Shown here: piece by piece, positions 1-6,362 of the stretch | Layout: each line of letters starts with the position of its first letter | Position numbering within the stretch: the stretch's first letter is position 1 | NCBI GenBank assembly: GCA_964631125.1 | Contig: CAZVYN010000116.1 | Location: forward strand, 1 to 8,091 | Direction of reading: 5' to 3' | DNA from: CAZVYN01 sp964631125 | GTDB lineage: Bacteria > Eisenbacteria > RBG-16-71-46 > CAIMUX01 | DNA length: 8,091 nucleotides | Made by a program: the position numbers and the translations under genes | The notes under the pieces: model-generated | Databases searched by the model: none | What the model saw: the letters and a program-made list of their open reading frames with translations, nothing else | Told to the model about the DNA's origin: nothing

Positions 1-1951
1 GCAGCAACGCCGACTGCTCCGCCATCTCGTTGCCGGTGATGTGACCGCCGCGCGAGGCGAGCGCGGCCATGACCCCTCCCACCGTGTCGCGCGGCGCGGC
101 GATCTCCAGCGAGACGATCGGCTCCAAGAGGAGCGGAACCGCCCCGCGGCAGGCGTCGCGGAACGCCTCGAGCGCGGCGCTGCGGAAGGCCAGCTCGCTG
201 GCGTCGTGCTCGCTGTAACGCGCTTCCAGCAGGATCGCCTCCAGGTCCGTGAGCGGATAGCCCCAGCGCACGCCGGACTCCGCCGCATCCCGACAAGCCC
301 GCTCCACGACCTGGACCATCGCGGCAGGCAGCAGTCCATCCGTCGATCGATCTTCGAAACGGAAGCCTTCGCCGCGCGGCAAGGGACCGACCTCGAGCAG
401 CAACTCGGCCGTGTGCTGGCGACCCGCCGTGAATCGATCGAAACGGCCCGGCGCTTCGCTCGCGCGCGAGATCGTCTCGCGATAGGTCACCTGTGGACGT
501 CCCATCCGCACGCGCACGCCGAACTCGCGCGTCAGGCGATGTCCGAGGATCTCCAGGTGCAGTTCTCCCATGCCGGAGATCACCGTCTGTCCGGTCGCCT
601 CGTCGATCTTCACCTCGAAGGTCGGATCGTCTCCCGACAGCTTCTGCAGCGCGAACTGGAGCTTCTCTTCGTCCGCGCTGGAACTCGCCTCGAGCGCCGC
701 GGCCACCACGGGCGGCGGAAACTGCATCCCGGCGAGCAGCAGCGGCTCCCCTTGGCAGAGCGTGTCCCCCGTCGCGGCCGACTTGATCCCGGTCACGACC
801 ACGATGTCGCCGGCGGAAGCGTGATCGACCGGCGTCCGTTTGTCGGCATGCACGCGGAAGAGGCGGGCGATCCGTTCGCTCCCGCCGAGTCGCGGCGTCA
901 GCACCGTCGCCCCTTCTCGCAGGACGCCGGCGTAGATCCGCACGTAACTGGCGCGGCCGCGCTCCCGCTCGGTGAAGGTCTTGAAGACGAGCGCCAGCAA
1001 CTCCGCGGCGGCGTCGCAGGGTCGCTCGATGAGAGCGGCGTCGGAGCTCCCCACCTCCGCCGCGCGCGTCGCGAGCGCCGGCCGCGCATCGACCGGCGAC
1101 GGGAGATAGGCCACCGCGGCATCGAGCAACGGTTGGATCCCGATCTCGCGCAACGAGGCGCCCGCCAACACCGGGAAAAGGCGTCGGCTCAGCGTCGCCG
1201 CGCGGAGCGCTCGCTCGAACTCCGATCGCTCGATGACCGCGCCTTCCAGGTAGCGCGCGAGGAGCACGTCGTCCTCGCCCGCGGTCGACTCCAACATCTT
1301 CGCGCGCCAGGTCGCGGCCCGTGCGGCCTCCTCGGCCGGAATCGGCGACCGACGGATCTCTCGCCCACGCGACTCGGAGTCCCAGACGAGCATCTCCTGC
1401 GCGAAGAGGTCGATCACTCCGGTGAACCCGTCCTCGGCCCCGATCGGCAGGTGCGTGACGACCGTTCGCACGTCGAGCCTCTGCTCGATCTCTTCGATCA
1501 CGGCGTCGAAGTCGGCCCCGACTCGGTCCATCTTGTTGACGAAGAAGAGGCAGGGGACGCGGTAGCGCGCGGCCTGGCGCCAGACCATCTCGGTCTGCGC
1601 CTCGACGCCTCCGACCGCGCAGAGCACGACGATGGCGCCGTCGAGCACGCGGAGAGAGCGCTCCACCTCGGCCGTGAAATCGACATGTCCGGGCGTGTCG
1701 ATCAGATTGATCTCGCACTCGCCCCAGTGGACGCGCGTCGCCGCCGCCGTGATGGTGATGCCGCGCTCGCGCTCCTCGTCCATCCAGTCGAGCTGGGTCG
1801 AGCCGTCGTCGACCTCGCCGATCCCATGCGTGACGCCGGCGTAGTAGAGGATCCGTTCGGTCGTGGTGGTCTTGCCCGCGTCGATGTGGGCGATGATGCC
1901 CAGATTGCGCAGGAGGCGCGGCGGAGTCTCGGTGGAGTCGCTTCGGGCCAT
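1..1951 (-). CDS. fusA: Elongation factor G family GTPase, EF-G2-like (3' end cut by window)
   Basis: Translational GTPase of the EF-G family; 650 codons are visible from the ATG at 1951 and the frame stays open to the window edge, so the end of domain V is missing. The G domain shows the P-loop AHIDAGKTT at residues 21-29, switch I RGITI at 63-67, DTPGH at 85-89 and NKMD at 139-142. Domain II lies near 315-400, the GMGELHLE motif of domain III at 460-467, and domain IV begins near GRPQVTYRE (484-492). The usual domain II TDPFVGKL-type segment reads TERERGRA (327-334), and the domain IV GGRGQ(F/Y)G motif is absent, replaced by DRFTAGRQH (505-513). Both changes resemble the mitochondrial EF-G2/GFM2 and spirochaete-type second EF-G branch, which works in ribosome recycling. 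Membership of the EF-G family is certain; the subfamily is an inference. The gene stands alone, divergent from tonB, not in a str operon. Only a weak GAGAGA precedes the start. Confidence 0.93.
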   Translation of the reverse strand, partial: MARSDSTETPPRLLRNLGIIAHIDAGKTTTTERILYYAGVTHGIGEVDDGSTQLDWMDEERERGITITAAATRVHWGECEINLIDTPGHVDFTAEVERSLRVLDGAIVVLCAVGGVEAQTEMVWRQAARYRVPCLFFVNKMDRVGADFDAVIEEIEQRLDVRTVVTHLPIGAEDGFTGVIDLFAQEMLVWDSESRGREIRRSPIPAEEAARAATWRAKMLESTAGEDDVLLARYLEGAVIERSEFERALRAATLSRRLFPVLAGASLREIGIQPLLDAAVAYLPSPVDARPALATRAAEVGSSDAALIERPCDAAAELLALVFKTFTERERGRASYVRIYAGVLREGATVLTPRLGGSERIARLFRVHADKRTPVDHASAGDIVVVTGIKSAATGDTLCQGEPLLLAGMQFPPPVVAAALEASSSADEEKLQFALQKLSGDDPTFEVKIDEATGQTVISGMGELHLEILGHRLTREFGVRVRMGRPQVTYRETISRASEAPGRFDRFTAGRQHTAELLLEVGPLPRGEGFRFEDRSTDGLLPAAMVQVVERACRDAAESGVRWGYPLTDLEAILLEARYSEHDASELAFRSAALEAFRDACRGAVPLLLEPIVSLEIAAPRDTVGGVMAALASRGGHITGNEMAEQSALL

Positions 1952-2001
1952 GTCTCTCTCGAGCGTGCGCGGATTCGACCGTTGCGGCCGCGGCTCGGCG
2001 G

Positions 2002-2031
2002 ACCTTAGGGAGCGCGCGGCGAGGCCGTCAA
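2002..2031 (-). promoter_or_regulatory. Candidate sigma-70-like promoter for the EF-G gene
   Basis: On the minus strand TTGACG (2031-2026, five of six matches to the -35 consensus) is followed after 18 bp by TAAGGT (2007-2002, three of six matches to the -10 consensus). Transcription would begin near 1995, leaving a leader of about 45 nt before the ATG at 1951. The -35 is good, the -10 weak, so this is a suggestion. No convincing promoter for the divergent tonB gene was seen in the same 134-bp gap. Confidence 0.35.
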
Positions 2032-2067
2032 GACGCGCCGCCGTGGTAAGGTCGTCGCGGCGTCGGG

Positions 2068-2076
2068 GGAGGGGAG
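2068..2076 (+). promoter_or_regulatory. Strong Shine-Dalgarno sequence of tonB
   Basis: GGAGGGGAG lies 9 nt upstream of the ATG at 2086 and fixes that start. It is one of the strongest ribosome binding sites in the window and supports a plus-strand gene in an otherwise minus-strand region. Confidence 0.75.
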
Positions 2077-2085
2077 CAGCACGCG

Positions 2086-2952
2086 ATGGACGCAACCGCG
2101 TCCGGCCAAGGCGATTCAGCCCGTCGCCTCGAATTCGAAGTCGAGGTCGACGTCGATGCGGCGTTCGATCCCGACTTCGACGAACGGGCCGATGCTCGGA
2201 GTTGCCACCGGCAAGACCTCCGCAAGGCCGAGGCCGCGGTTCGACGCGCCTTCCTCTTCTCGTTGTTGCTGCACGTGGTCTTCGTCCTCTTCCGGACTCC
2301 CGACCTGGCGCCTGCTTCCTCGCGCGAAGAGCCGAGACGCTCCCGCAACGTAGGTTTCACGGGACCGGAGCGGCCGGGGGCGCTCTCCATCCCCTCCGAA
2401 CGCGCCTCCGCGATCGACCGATCGGCCCGCCGGAGGTCACCGGGCGCGGTCCAACTGATGCGCATCGCGCCGGTGCGCGCGATCGCCGGTCCGGCCGAGC
2501 GGAGGGTGACGCCGACCCCGCACGCGACACCGAGGCCGGTCGCTCCCGCCTCCCGCCAGCAGTCCCGCGAAATCGGGACCGGCCCCGTCGATGAGATCGG
2601 CCCGCTGCTGCGCGAGCCGCCGCGTTTCGTCATGAGGGACGACTGGAGTTCGGCGGCGGCGGCGCGTCCCGCCGCGCAGACCTACGGCTTTCGCATCGTC
2701 GAGTTGGTGCGGCCGCAGTACCCCGAGAGGGCGATCGAGCGGGACGAGGAGGGCCTTGTGCGGCTCGAAGCGCGTGTCAGCCCCTCGGGCCGCGTCGTCG
2801 GGGTTGATGTCCTGGAGTCATCGAACAGCGTGGCCCTCGACGCCTCGGCCATCGCCGCGATGGAGCGCTGGACCTTCGCGCCCTACCTGGAAGAGGGCCA
2901 ACCGACCGGCTTCACCCTCGTCGTCCCGTTCCGCTTCCGATTGGTCGAATGA
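2086..2952 (+). CDS. tonB: TonB-family energy transducer
   Basis: Inner-membrane-anchored protein of 288 residues that, by family knowledge, passes proton-motive energy from ExbB/ExbD to outer-membrane receptors. A single membrane segment lies at about residues 55-69 and carries the S-x3-H signature of TonB (S59, H63). The periplasmic linker (70-195) has a proline-richer stretch around TPTPHATPRP. The C-terminal TonB domain fills 199-288, with the typical pattern RPQYPERA, a G-V-V turn, LDASAIAAMERWTFAPY and a final VPFRFRL strand. The cytoplasmic N-terminus is unusually long (about 53 residues) and acidic, with many D/E between 16 and 33. The ATG at 2086 is chosen for its strong upstream GGAGGGGAG. 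The gene is divergent from the EF-G gene and ends 2 bp from the convergent stop of the carbonic-anhydrase-like gene. No exbB, exbD or receptor gene is visible, so its partners are unknown. Confidence 0.9.
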   Translation: MDATASGQGDSARRLEFEVEVDVDAAFDPDFDERADARSCHRQDLRKAEAAVRRAFLFSLLLHVVFVLFRTPDLAPASSREEPRRSRNVGFTGPERPGALSIPSERASAIDRSARRRSPGAVQLMRIAPVRAIAGPAERRVTPTPHATPRPVAPASRQQSREIGTGPVDEIGPLLREPPRFVMRDDWSSAAAARPAAQTYGFRIVELVRPQYPERAIERDEEGLVRLEARVSPSGRVVGVDVLESSNSVALDASAIAAMERWTFAPYLEEGQPTGFTLVVPFRFRLVE

Positions 2953-2954
2953 AC

Positions 2955-3509
2955 TCACGGTCGCGGTCCGCCCGGCTGTAACTCGCTCGCATGTTCTCGG
3001 GCGTACCCGATATAGAGATCAGCGGCCACCCGCACGCGTTCGCGCTCCTCGACGTTGAGCGTTCGCCGCACCCGCGCGGGCGAGCCGAGCGCGAGGACTC
3101 CCGGCGGAATCTTCTCCCCCGGCGCCACGACCGATCCGGCCGCCACGAGCGAGCCTTCGCCGATCCGCGCACCGTCCAGCAGCGTGGCCCCCATCCCGAT
3201 GAGACAGCCGTCATCGATGGTGCAGCCGTGCAGGATCACGCCGTGTCCGACCGTGACGCGACTGCCGACGTGGAGCGGATGCGTGTCATTGGTCACATGC
3301 AAGACACAGCCGTCCTGGATGTTGGTCTGGCGACCGATGCGGATGAAATGAACGTCGCCGCGGATGACCGTGTTGTACCAGACCGACACCTCCTCCTCGA
3401 GGATGACGTCGCCCAAGACGACCGCGCCGGGCGCGATGAAGACGCCTCGACCGATGACGGGCCGCGCCCCTCGGAACGGGATCACGCGCGCGTCGGGCGA
3501 GATGAACAT
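2955..3509 (-). CDS. Gamma-carbonic anhydrase-like hexapeptide-repeat protein
   Basis: A 184-residue protein built on a left-handed beta-helix of hexapeptide repeats, of the gamma-carbonic anhydrase/YrdA/PaaY family; members are trimers that bind a metal at subunit interfaces. The three family metal ligands are present: H71 in VLHVT, and H89 and H94 in VGHGVILHG. RGDVHFIRIG (50-59), NIQDG (63-67) and LGSPARVRR (141-149) are family hallmarks. The length matches YrdA-type proteins, which lack the acidic proton-shuttle loop of archaeal Cam, so carbonic anhydrase activity is plausible but unproven. The ATG at 3509 is preferred because AGGAGG sits 6 nt upstream; the open frame extends further upstream but there reads through the neighbouring gene. 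It is the last gene of the minus-strand block and lies 10 bp after the nuclease-family gene, indicating co-transcription. Confidence 0.92.
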   Translation of the reverse strand: MFISPDARVIPFRGARPVIGRGVFIAPGAVVLGDVILEEEVSVWYNTVIRGDVHFIRIGRQTNIQDGCVLHVTNDTHPLHVGSRVTVGHGVILHGCTIDDGCLIGMGATLLDGARIGEGSLVAAGSVVAPGEKIPPGVLALGSPARVRRTLNVEERERVRVAADLYIGYAREHASELQPGGPRP

Positions 3510-3515
3510 GCAGCG

Positions 3516-3521
3516 CCTCCT
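3516..3521 (-). promoter_or_regulatory. Shine-Dalgarno AGGAGG deciding the gamma-CA start
   Basis: A perfect AGGAGG on the minus strand, 6 nt before the ATG at 3509, overlaps the TAG stop codon (3522-3520) of the upstream gene. It rules out the longer in-frame start and points to translational coupling. Confidence 0.85.
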
Positions 3522-4050
3522 AGAAACTGAAGCGACCGAAATCGCGCAGCTCGAGATTCTCGAGGAGCGCGCGGAGTTGTTGCGCCCGCTCCTCTTCGTC
3601 CGGCTCCGCCGCCGCCACCTCGGTGTCGGCGCGCAACAGCGTATCCAACTCACTGGTGAACAGCGTGGGCGCGACGTAGATCTTCGCCTTCGTCTTGAGC
3701 GCGATGGCGAGCGAATCGCTCGGCCGCGCATCGATCGAGATCCCCTCTCCGTTCGCCTCGACGAAGATCCGGGCGAAGAAGGTGTTCTCCTTCAGGTCGT
3801 TGATCTCGACGCGAAGCACCCTGGCGCCGACCGCGTTCAGCATCGTGACGAGGAGATCATGCGTCAGCGGTCGCTGGAACTTCTTGCCCGCGATCTCCAT
3901 CGCGATGGCGCTGGCCTCGGGCGGCCCGATCCAGATCGGAAGCTTCTTCGTCCCGTCCAGACTCTGCAGCACCACGACCGGGTACTGGTTCTTCTCGTCG
4001 ACGGCCAGGCTCCACACCTTGACCTGGATCATCGGCCCAGGGCTCGTCAC
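3520..4050 (-). CDS. Bifunctional nuclease (DUF151) family protein
   Basis: Protein of up to 176 residues in the bifunctional nuclease family, named after plant and mycobacterial members with reported DNase/RNase activity; the bacterial role is mostly unknown. Family motifs are LPIWIG (37-42) with EASAIA (45-50), RPLTHDL (60-66), a central NDLKENTFFARI segment (84-95) and DARPSD (107-112). The acidic C-terminus carries a short helix ending in LENLELRDFG, common in bacterial members. Two starts are possible: GTG at 4050, overlapping the upstream stop by 4 bp (GTGA), or ATG at 4032, which gives the MIQVKVWSLAVD beginning usual for the family. Neither has a clear Shine-Dalgarno sequence; the ATG fits alignment better, while the GTG fits coupling. 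It sits between the PPIase gene and the gamma-CA gene in one transcription unit. Confidence 0.9.
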   Translation of the reverse strand: MTSPGPMIQVKVWSLAVDEKNQYPVVVLQSLDGTKKLPIWIGPPEASAIAMEIAGKKFQRPLTHDLLVTMLNAVGARVLRVEINDLKENTFFARIFVEANGEGISIDARPSDSLAIALKTKAKIYVAPTLFTSELDTLLRADTEVAAAEPDEEERAQQLRALLENLELRDFGRFSF

Positions 4051-5420
4051 CGCGTAGCGCTCTGCGCCCGACGCTTCAGCTCACCCGCGTACGGCAGATT
4101 GTCCAGACCCTCTTCCATATGTTCGAGCATCCACTCGGCCGACTTCGCCAGCTCGCTCTGCGGATACTTCTCCAGCATCTCCCGGAAGGCGACGCGAGCC
4201 CCGTCGTAGTCCTTCTTCTCTTCGGCCAGCGTGAACCCGACCATGAAGAGCGCCGCCGCGGCGCGTCGACCCTGCGGATGTTGCTCCTGCAGGGCGCGGA
4301 AGAAGTTGATCCGCGTCTCCGGCTTCGGCTCGCCGACCGCGAGTTGATACAGCTCGTCTTCGGTCAGGAAGCTGACCATGTAGCGAGTCCAACCCCCGTC
4401 GACCAACTGCGCGCCGGTCTCCTCTTTGATACTGGCCAGCACCTGGATGAAGAGTTCGTTGGCGTTTTTCGCGTCGAGCTTCTTCTGGATGGCGGTCGCC
4501 GCTTCCTCGAACGGCTGCACCGACTGCTCCATCCGATCATGCACGCGGATGACAGCCCACCCGCGCGAGGTCTGGATCGGATCGGAGAGCGCGCCGGCCG
4601 GCAGCGCCATGATCGCGCGGTTGAGATCGTCCCCGGCGGGATAGCCGGTGATCGTCGACCGATGCGTGACGGTGCCGATCATGCCGCCGTTGTTGCGCGT
4701 GGCCTCGTCGATGGTGTGTTGGCGCGCCACTTCGGCGAAGTCTTCCCCGGCCACGACCCTCGCGCGCAAACGCGCAGCCTCCGCCTGCGTGGCGACCAAG
4801 ATCATCGAGCAGTTGGCGCGCGCGACGAGTTGGAAGAGGTCCTGATTCTCCTCGTAGTGCCGACGCAAATCTTCGGACGTCGCCTTCGACTTCGAGTAGA
4901 CCTCGCGGTTGGCGGTGTGATTCGCGAGGATGAACTTGCGCGAGAGTTCGAGCGTGGCGCGGAACTCCGCGTCCTTGTCGTACCCCTTGCGCTCGCCCTG
5001 ATCGACCCAGCAATACTGATCGACCATCGCGCGCAAGACATCGAGGCGCTGGCGCAAGCCGGTGTTCCCGGTCAACGTGGCCATGTCGGGGAACTGGATC
5101 CGTAGCTTCTCGCTCAGATCCTTCCCCGTGATGGTGCGTCGACCGACCTTGGCCAGCACGATGTCGTCGAGTTCGCGCTGTGCGGTGGCGGCCCCAGCAG
5201 CCGACCCAGCCGACCCAGTGGACCCAGTGGACCCAGTGGACCCAGTGGACCCAGTGGACCCAGTGGACTCAGCGGCCGGATCTTTCGCGCGTCCGCACTG
5301 CGTCAAGAAGAACGACGCCACGAGGAGCAGCGAGACAGGTCCGGCCGCCATCGCGCCGGCCCAGAATCCGAGTCGGAAGCCCGAACGAGGGCGCGCCGCG
5401 GGGGGTCGAGTCGAGGTCAT
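4047..5420 (-). CDS. PpiC/SurA-type peptidyl-prolyl isomerase with C-terminal TPR region
   Basis: A 457-residue exported folding factor. A hydrophobic segment at about 22-40 forms a signal peptide or anchor and ends in LTQC (C42); Gln just before the Cys is not a standard lipobox, so lipoprotein status is doubtful. Then comes a low-complexity (Ser-Thr-Gly)6 spacer (52-69), a SurA-N/PpiC-N-like helical region (about 85-195) and a parvulin rotamase domain (about 200-295) with the family pattern GGMIGTV, ALPAGALSDPIQTSRGW and VIRVHDR. Residues about 370-440 look like tetratricopeptide repeats (AAAALFMVGFTLAEEKKDYDG, then FREMLEKYPQSELA), as in BamD/YbgF-like proteins. By family it should act on outer-membrane or secreted proteins in the periplasm. 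The start is the ATG at 5420; its Shine-Dalgarno is weak. It follows rplI after a 130-bp gap and overlaps the nuclease-family gene by 4 bp if that gene starts at GTG. Confidence 0.9.
   Translation of the reverse strand: MTSTRPPAARPRSGFRLGFWAGAMAAGPVSLLLVASFFLTQCGRAKDPAAESTGSTGSTGSTGSTGSTGSAGSAAGAATAQRELDDIVLAKVGRRTITGKDLSEKLRIQFPDMATLTGNTGLRQRLDVLRAMVDQYCWVDQGERKGYDKDAEFRATLELSRKFILANHTANREVYSKSKATSEDLRRHYEENQDLFQLVARANCSMILVATQAEAARLRARVVAGEDFAEVARQHTIDEATRNNGGMIGTVTHRSTITGYPAGDDLNRAIMALPAGALSDPIQTSRGWAVIRVHDRMEQSVQPFEEAATAIQKKLDAKNANELFIQVLASIKEETGAQLVDGGWTRYMVSFLTEDELYQLAVGEPKPETRINFFRALQEQHPQGRRAAAALFMVGFTLAEEKKDYDGARVAFREMLEKYPQSELAKSAEWMLEHMEEGLDNLPYAGELKRRAQSATR
5203..5274 (-). repeat. 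In-frame 9-bp minisatellite encoding Ser-Thr-Gly
   Basis: Six perfect consecutive copies of the plus-strand unit GACCCAGTG occupy 5212-5265, flanked by a degenerate copy at each end (5203-5211 and 5266-5274). Read on the coding strand they give STG x6 (residues 52-69 of the PPIase) between the membrane segment and the folding domains. Because 9 is a multiple of 3, copy-number change alters spacer length without shifting frame. Confidence 0.95.
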
Positions 5421-5550
5421 AGCTCACATCCGTGCAGTAAGAGGTGGTGAAGACACGCCGACGCTTCCGCGCTTCCGCGAGACGACGCCCGCGCGCGCCG
5501 CCGCTCGCCGCCGCCGCCGCCGCTCGCCGCTCGCCGATCGATCGCGCCGG
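5421..5550. other. 130-bp gap rplI-PPIase with GCC/GCTCGCC low-complexity tract
   Basis: The gap between the rplI stop and the PPIase start holds a tract at 5498-5536 of CCG triplets interrupted by GCTCGCC units, a tandem GCTTCCGC pair near 5463-5478 and the 10-bp palindrome CGATCGATCG (5535-5544). No U-tract terminator is visible, so read-through from the ribosomal genes is likely. A promoter for the PPIase gene in the AT-richer end near the start codon cannot be excluded, but no clear -35/-10 pair was found. Confidence 0.6.
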
Positions 5551-6000
5551 TCAGCCCTGCGTGACCAGCACCTTGATCTTCGCCTCGACGTCCCGGAACA
5601 GCTTGACGCGGATCTGGTACACGCCCAGCTCCTTCAACGGTTCCTCGAGTTGGATGGCGCGCTTGTCCACCGTGTGGCCGGCCTTGGCCGCCGCGTCGGC
5701 GATGTCGGCGTTGGTGACGGAGCCGAACAGCTTGCCATCTTCCCCCGCCTGCACCGTGATGGTGAGACTGAGCGTGCTGAGCTTCTGGGCCACTTTCTCC
5801 GCCGCACTGCGCTCCTTGTTCTCATTGATGCGCCGGCTGCGCTCCCGCTCCTGGAAGACCCGCGCCGCGGCGCCGGTGGCTTCGAGCGCGAGCTTGCGCG
5901 GCAGGAGGAAATTGCGCGCGAATCCGGGACGGACCCGCACGCTGTCGCCGCGGTTACCGACGCCGTCGACGTCTTCCAGCAAGATCACTTCGGTCTGCAT
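5551..6000 (-). CDS. rplI: 50S ribosomal protein bL9
   Basis: A full-length (149-residue) bL9, which binds 23S rRNA near the L1 stalk base and reaches across the subunit through its long helix. The N-terminal RNA-binding domain (1 to about 52) has the family signature GNRGDSVRVRPGFARNFLLP (15-34). The connecting helix spans about 41-75. The C-terminal domain includes LFGSVTNADIADA (91-103) and ends in IKVLVTQG. A GAGGAG sits 9 nt before the ATG at 6000. It is the fourth gene of the S6-SSB-S18-L9 set, 75 bp after rpsR. Confidence 0.97.
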   Translation of the reverse strand: MQTEVILLEDVDGVGNRGDSVRVRPGFARNFLLPRKLALEATGAAARVFQERERSRRINENKERSAAEKVAQKLSTLSLTITVQAGEDGKLFGSVTNADIADAAAKAGHTVDKRAIQLEEPLKELGVYQIRVKLFRDVEAKIKVLVTQG

Positions 6001-6009
6001 GCCGATTCA

Positions 6010-6015
6010 CTCCTC
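6010..6015 (-). promoter_or_regulatory. Shine-Dalgarno GAGGAG of rplI
   Basis: GAGGAG on the minus strand, 9 nt from the ATG at 6000. It lies 10 nt downstream of the inverted-repeat region at 6026-6071, so structure there could affect its exposure. Confidence 0.75.
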
Positions 6016-6025
6016 GCAAAGTTTC

Positions 6026-6071
6026 GCTCGTGACCCGTTGGCCTCAACCAGCGGGCCTTGACGAGCGGGTC
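6026..6071 (-). repeat. Two crossing inverted repeats in the rpsR-rplI gap
   Basis: In the transcript GACCCG (6071-6066) can pair with CGGGTC (6037-6032), and GCTCGT (6066-6061) can pair with ACGAGC (6031-6026). The order is a-b-a'-b', so the two 6-bp stems are mutually exclusive hairpins; the arms abut with no linker, which argues against a simple pseudoknot. The 23-nt middle (6060-6038) contains two GGCC motifs. Short stems in GC-rich DNA arise by chance, so function is uncertain. Confidence 0.45.
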
Positions 6072-6075
6072 GGGA

Positions 6076-6312
6076 CTACCGGTACGACTCGCTCACGAAC
6101 GGCAGCAGCGCCAGGATCCGGGCGCGCTTGACGGCGATCGTGATCTGCGACTGATGACGCGAGCAGTTGCCGGAGATCCGGCGGGGAACGATCTTGCCGC
6201 GGTCGGTGATCGCCCGCTGCAGCCTTCTCTCGTCGCGGTAGCCGACGAATCCCACTCGATCGAGACACAGCTTGCAGACCTTCTTGCGCGGTCCGCGTCC
6301 GTCCTTCTTCAT
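6076..6312 (-). CDS. rpsR: 30S ribosomal protein bS18, zinc-binding type
   Basis: A 78-residue bS18, which pairs with bS6 on the platform of the 30S subunit. The conserved core includes TDRGKIVPRRISGN (36-49), the HQSQITIAVKRARILALLPF stretch (53-72) and a short basic N-terminus. Unlike E. coli S18 it has C13 and C16 (CKLC) plus C50 and H53 (NCSRH), the CxxC/CxxH set of zinc-ribbon C+ ribosomal proteins. AGAGGAG lies 6 nt before the ATG at 6312. It follows ssb by 50 bp, a gap filled by a hairpin. Confidence 0.97.
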   Translation of the reverse strand: MKKDGRGPRKKVCKLCLDRVGFVGYRDERRLQRAITDRGKIVPRRISGNCSRHQSQITIAVKRARILALLPFVSESYR

Positions 6313-6318
6313 GCGCTA

Positions 6319-6325
6319 CTCCTCT
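6319..6325 (-). promoter_or_regulatory. Shine-Dalgarno AGAGGAG of rpsR
   Basis: AGAGGAG is 6 nt from the ATG at 6312 and begins only 3 nt after the base of the hairpin at 6329-6362. Confidence 0.75.
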
Positions 6326-6328
6326 GTT

Positions 6329-6362
6329 CCCCGATATCTCATCGCTCAGAGACGATCCGGGG
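6329..6362 (-). promoter_or_regulatory. 34-nt bulged RNA hairpin between ssb and rpsR
   Basis: Starting directly after the ssb stop codon, the transcript reads CCCC-g-GAT-c-GTCTC, an 8-nt loop TGAGCGAT, then GAGAT-ATC-GGGG. This pairs as 4+3+5 base pairs (one G-U wobble) with two single-nucleotide bulges, both on the 5' side. No U-run follows, so it is not a standard terminator; the rpsR ribosome binding site comes right after. It may be a regulatory, processing or partial-termination element. Confidence 0.55.

Noticed and set aside
41..2008. A 655-codon open frame on the plus strand opposite the EF-G gene
   Set aside because: The minus strand encodes a clear EF-G; this frame is an arginine-rich antisense by-product of high GC content with no recognisable domain.
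2040..2060. TAAGGT at 2047-2052 as a -10 box for tonB
   Set aside because: No acceptable -35 hexamer lies 16-18 bp upstream; the hexamer alone is not enough.
3364..5105. Long plus-strand frames opposite the nuclease-family and PPIase genes
   Set aside because: They mirror genes with strong family motifs on the minus strand and show no motif of their own.
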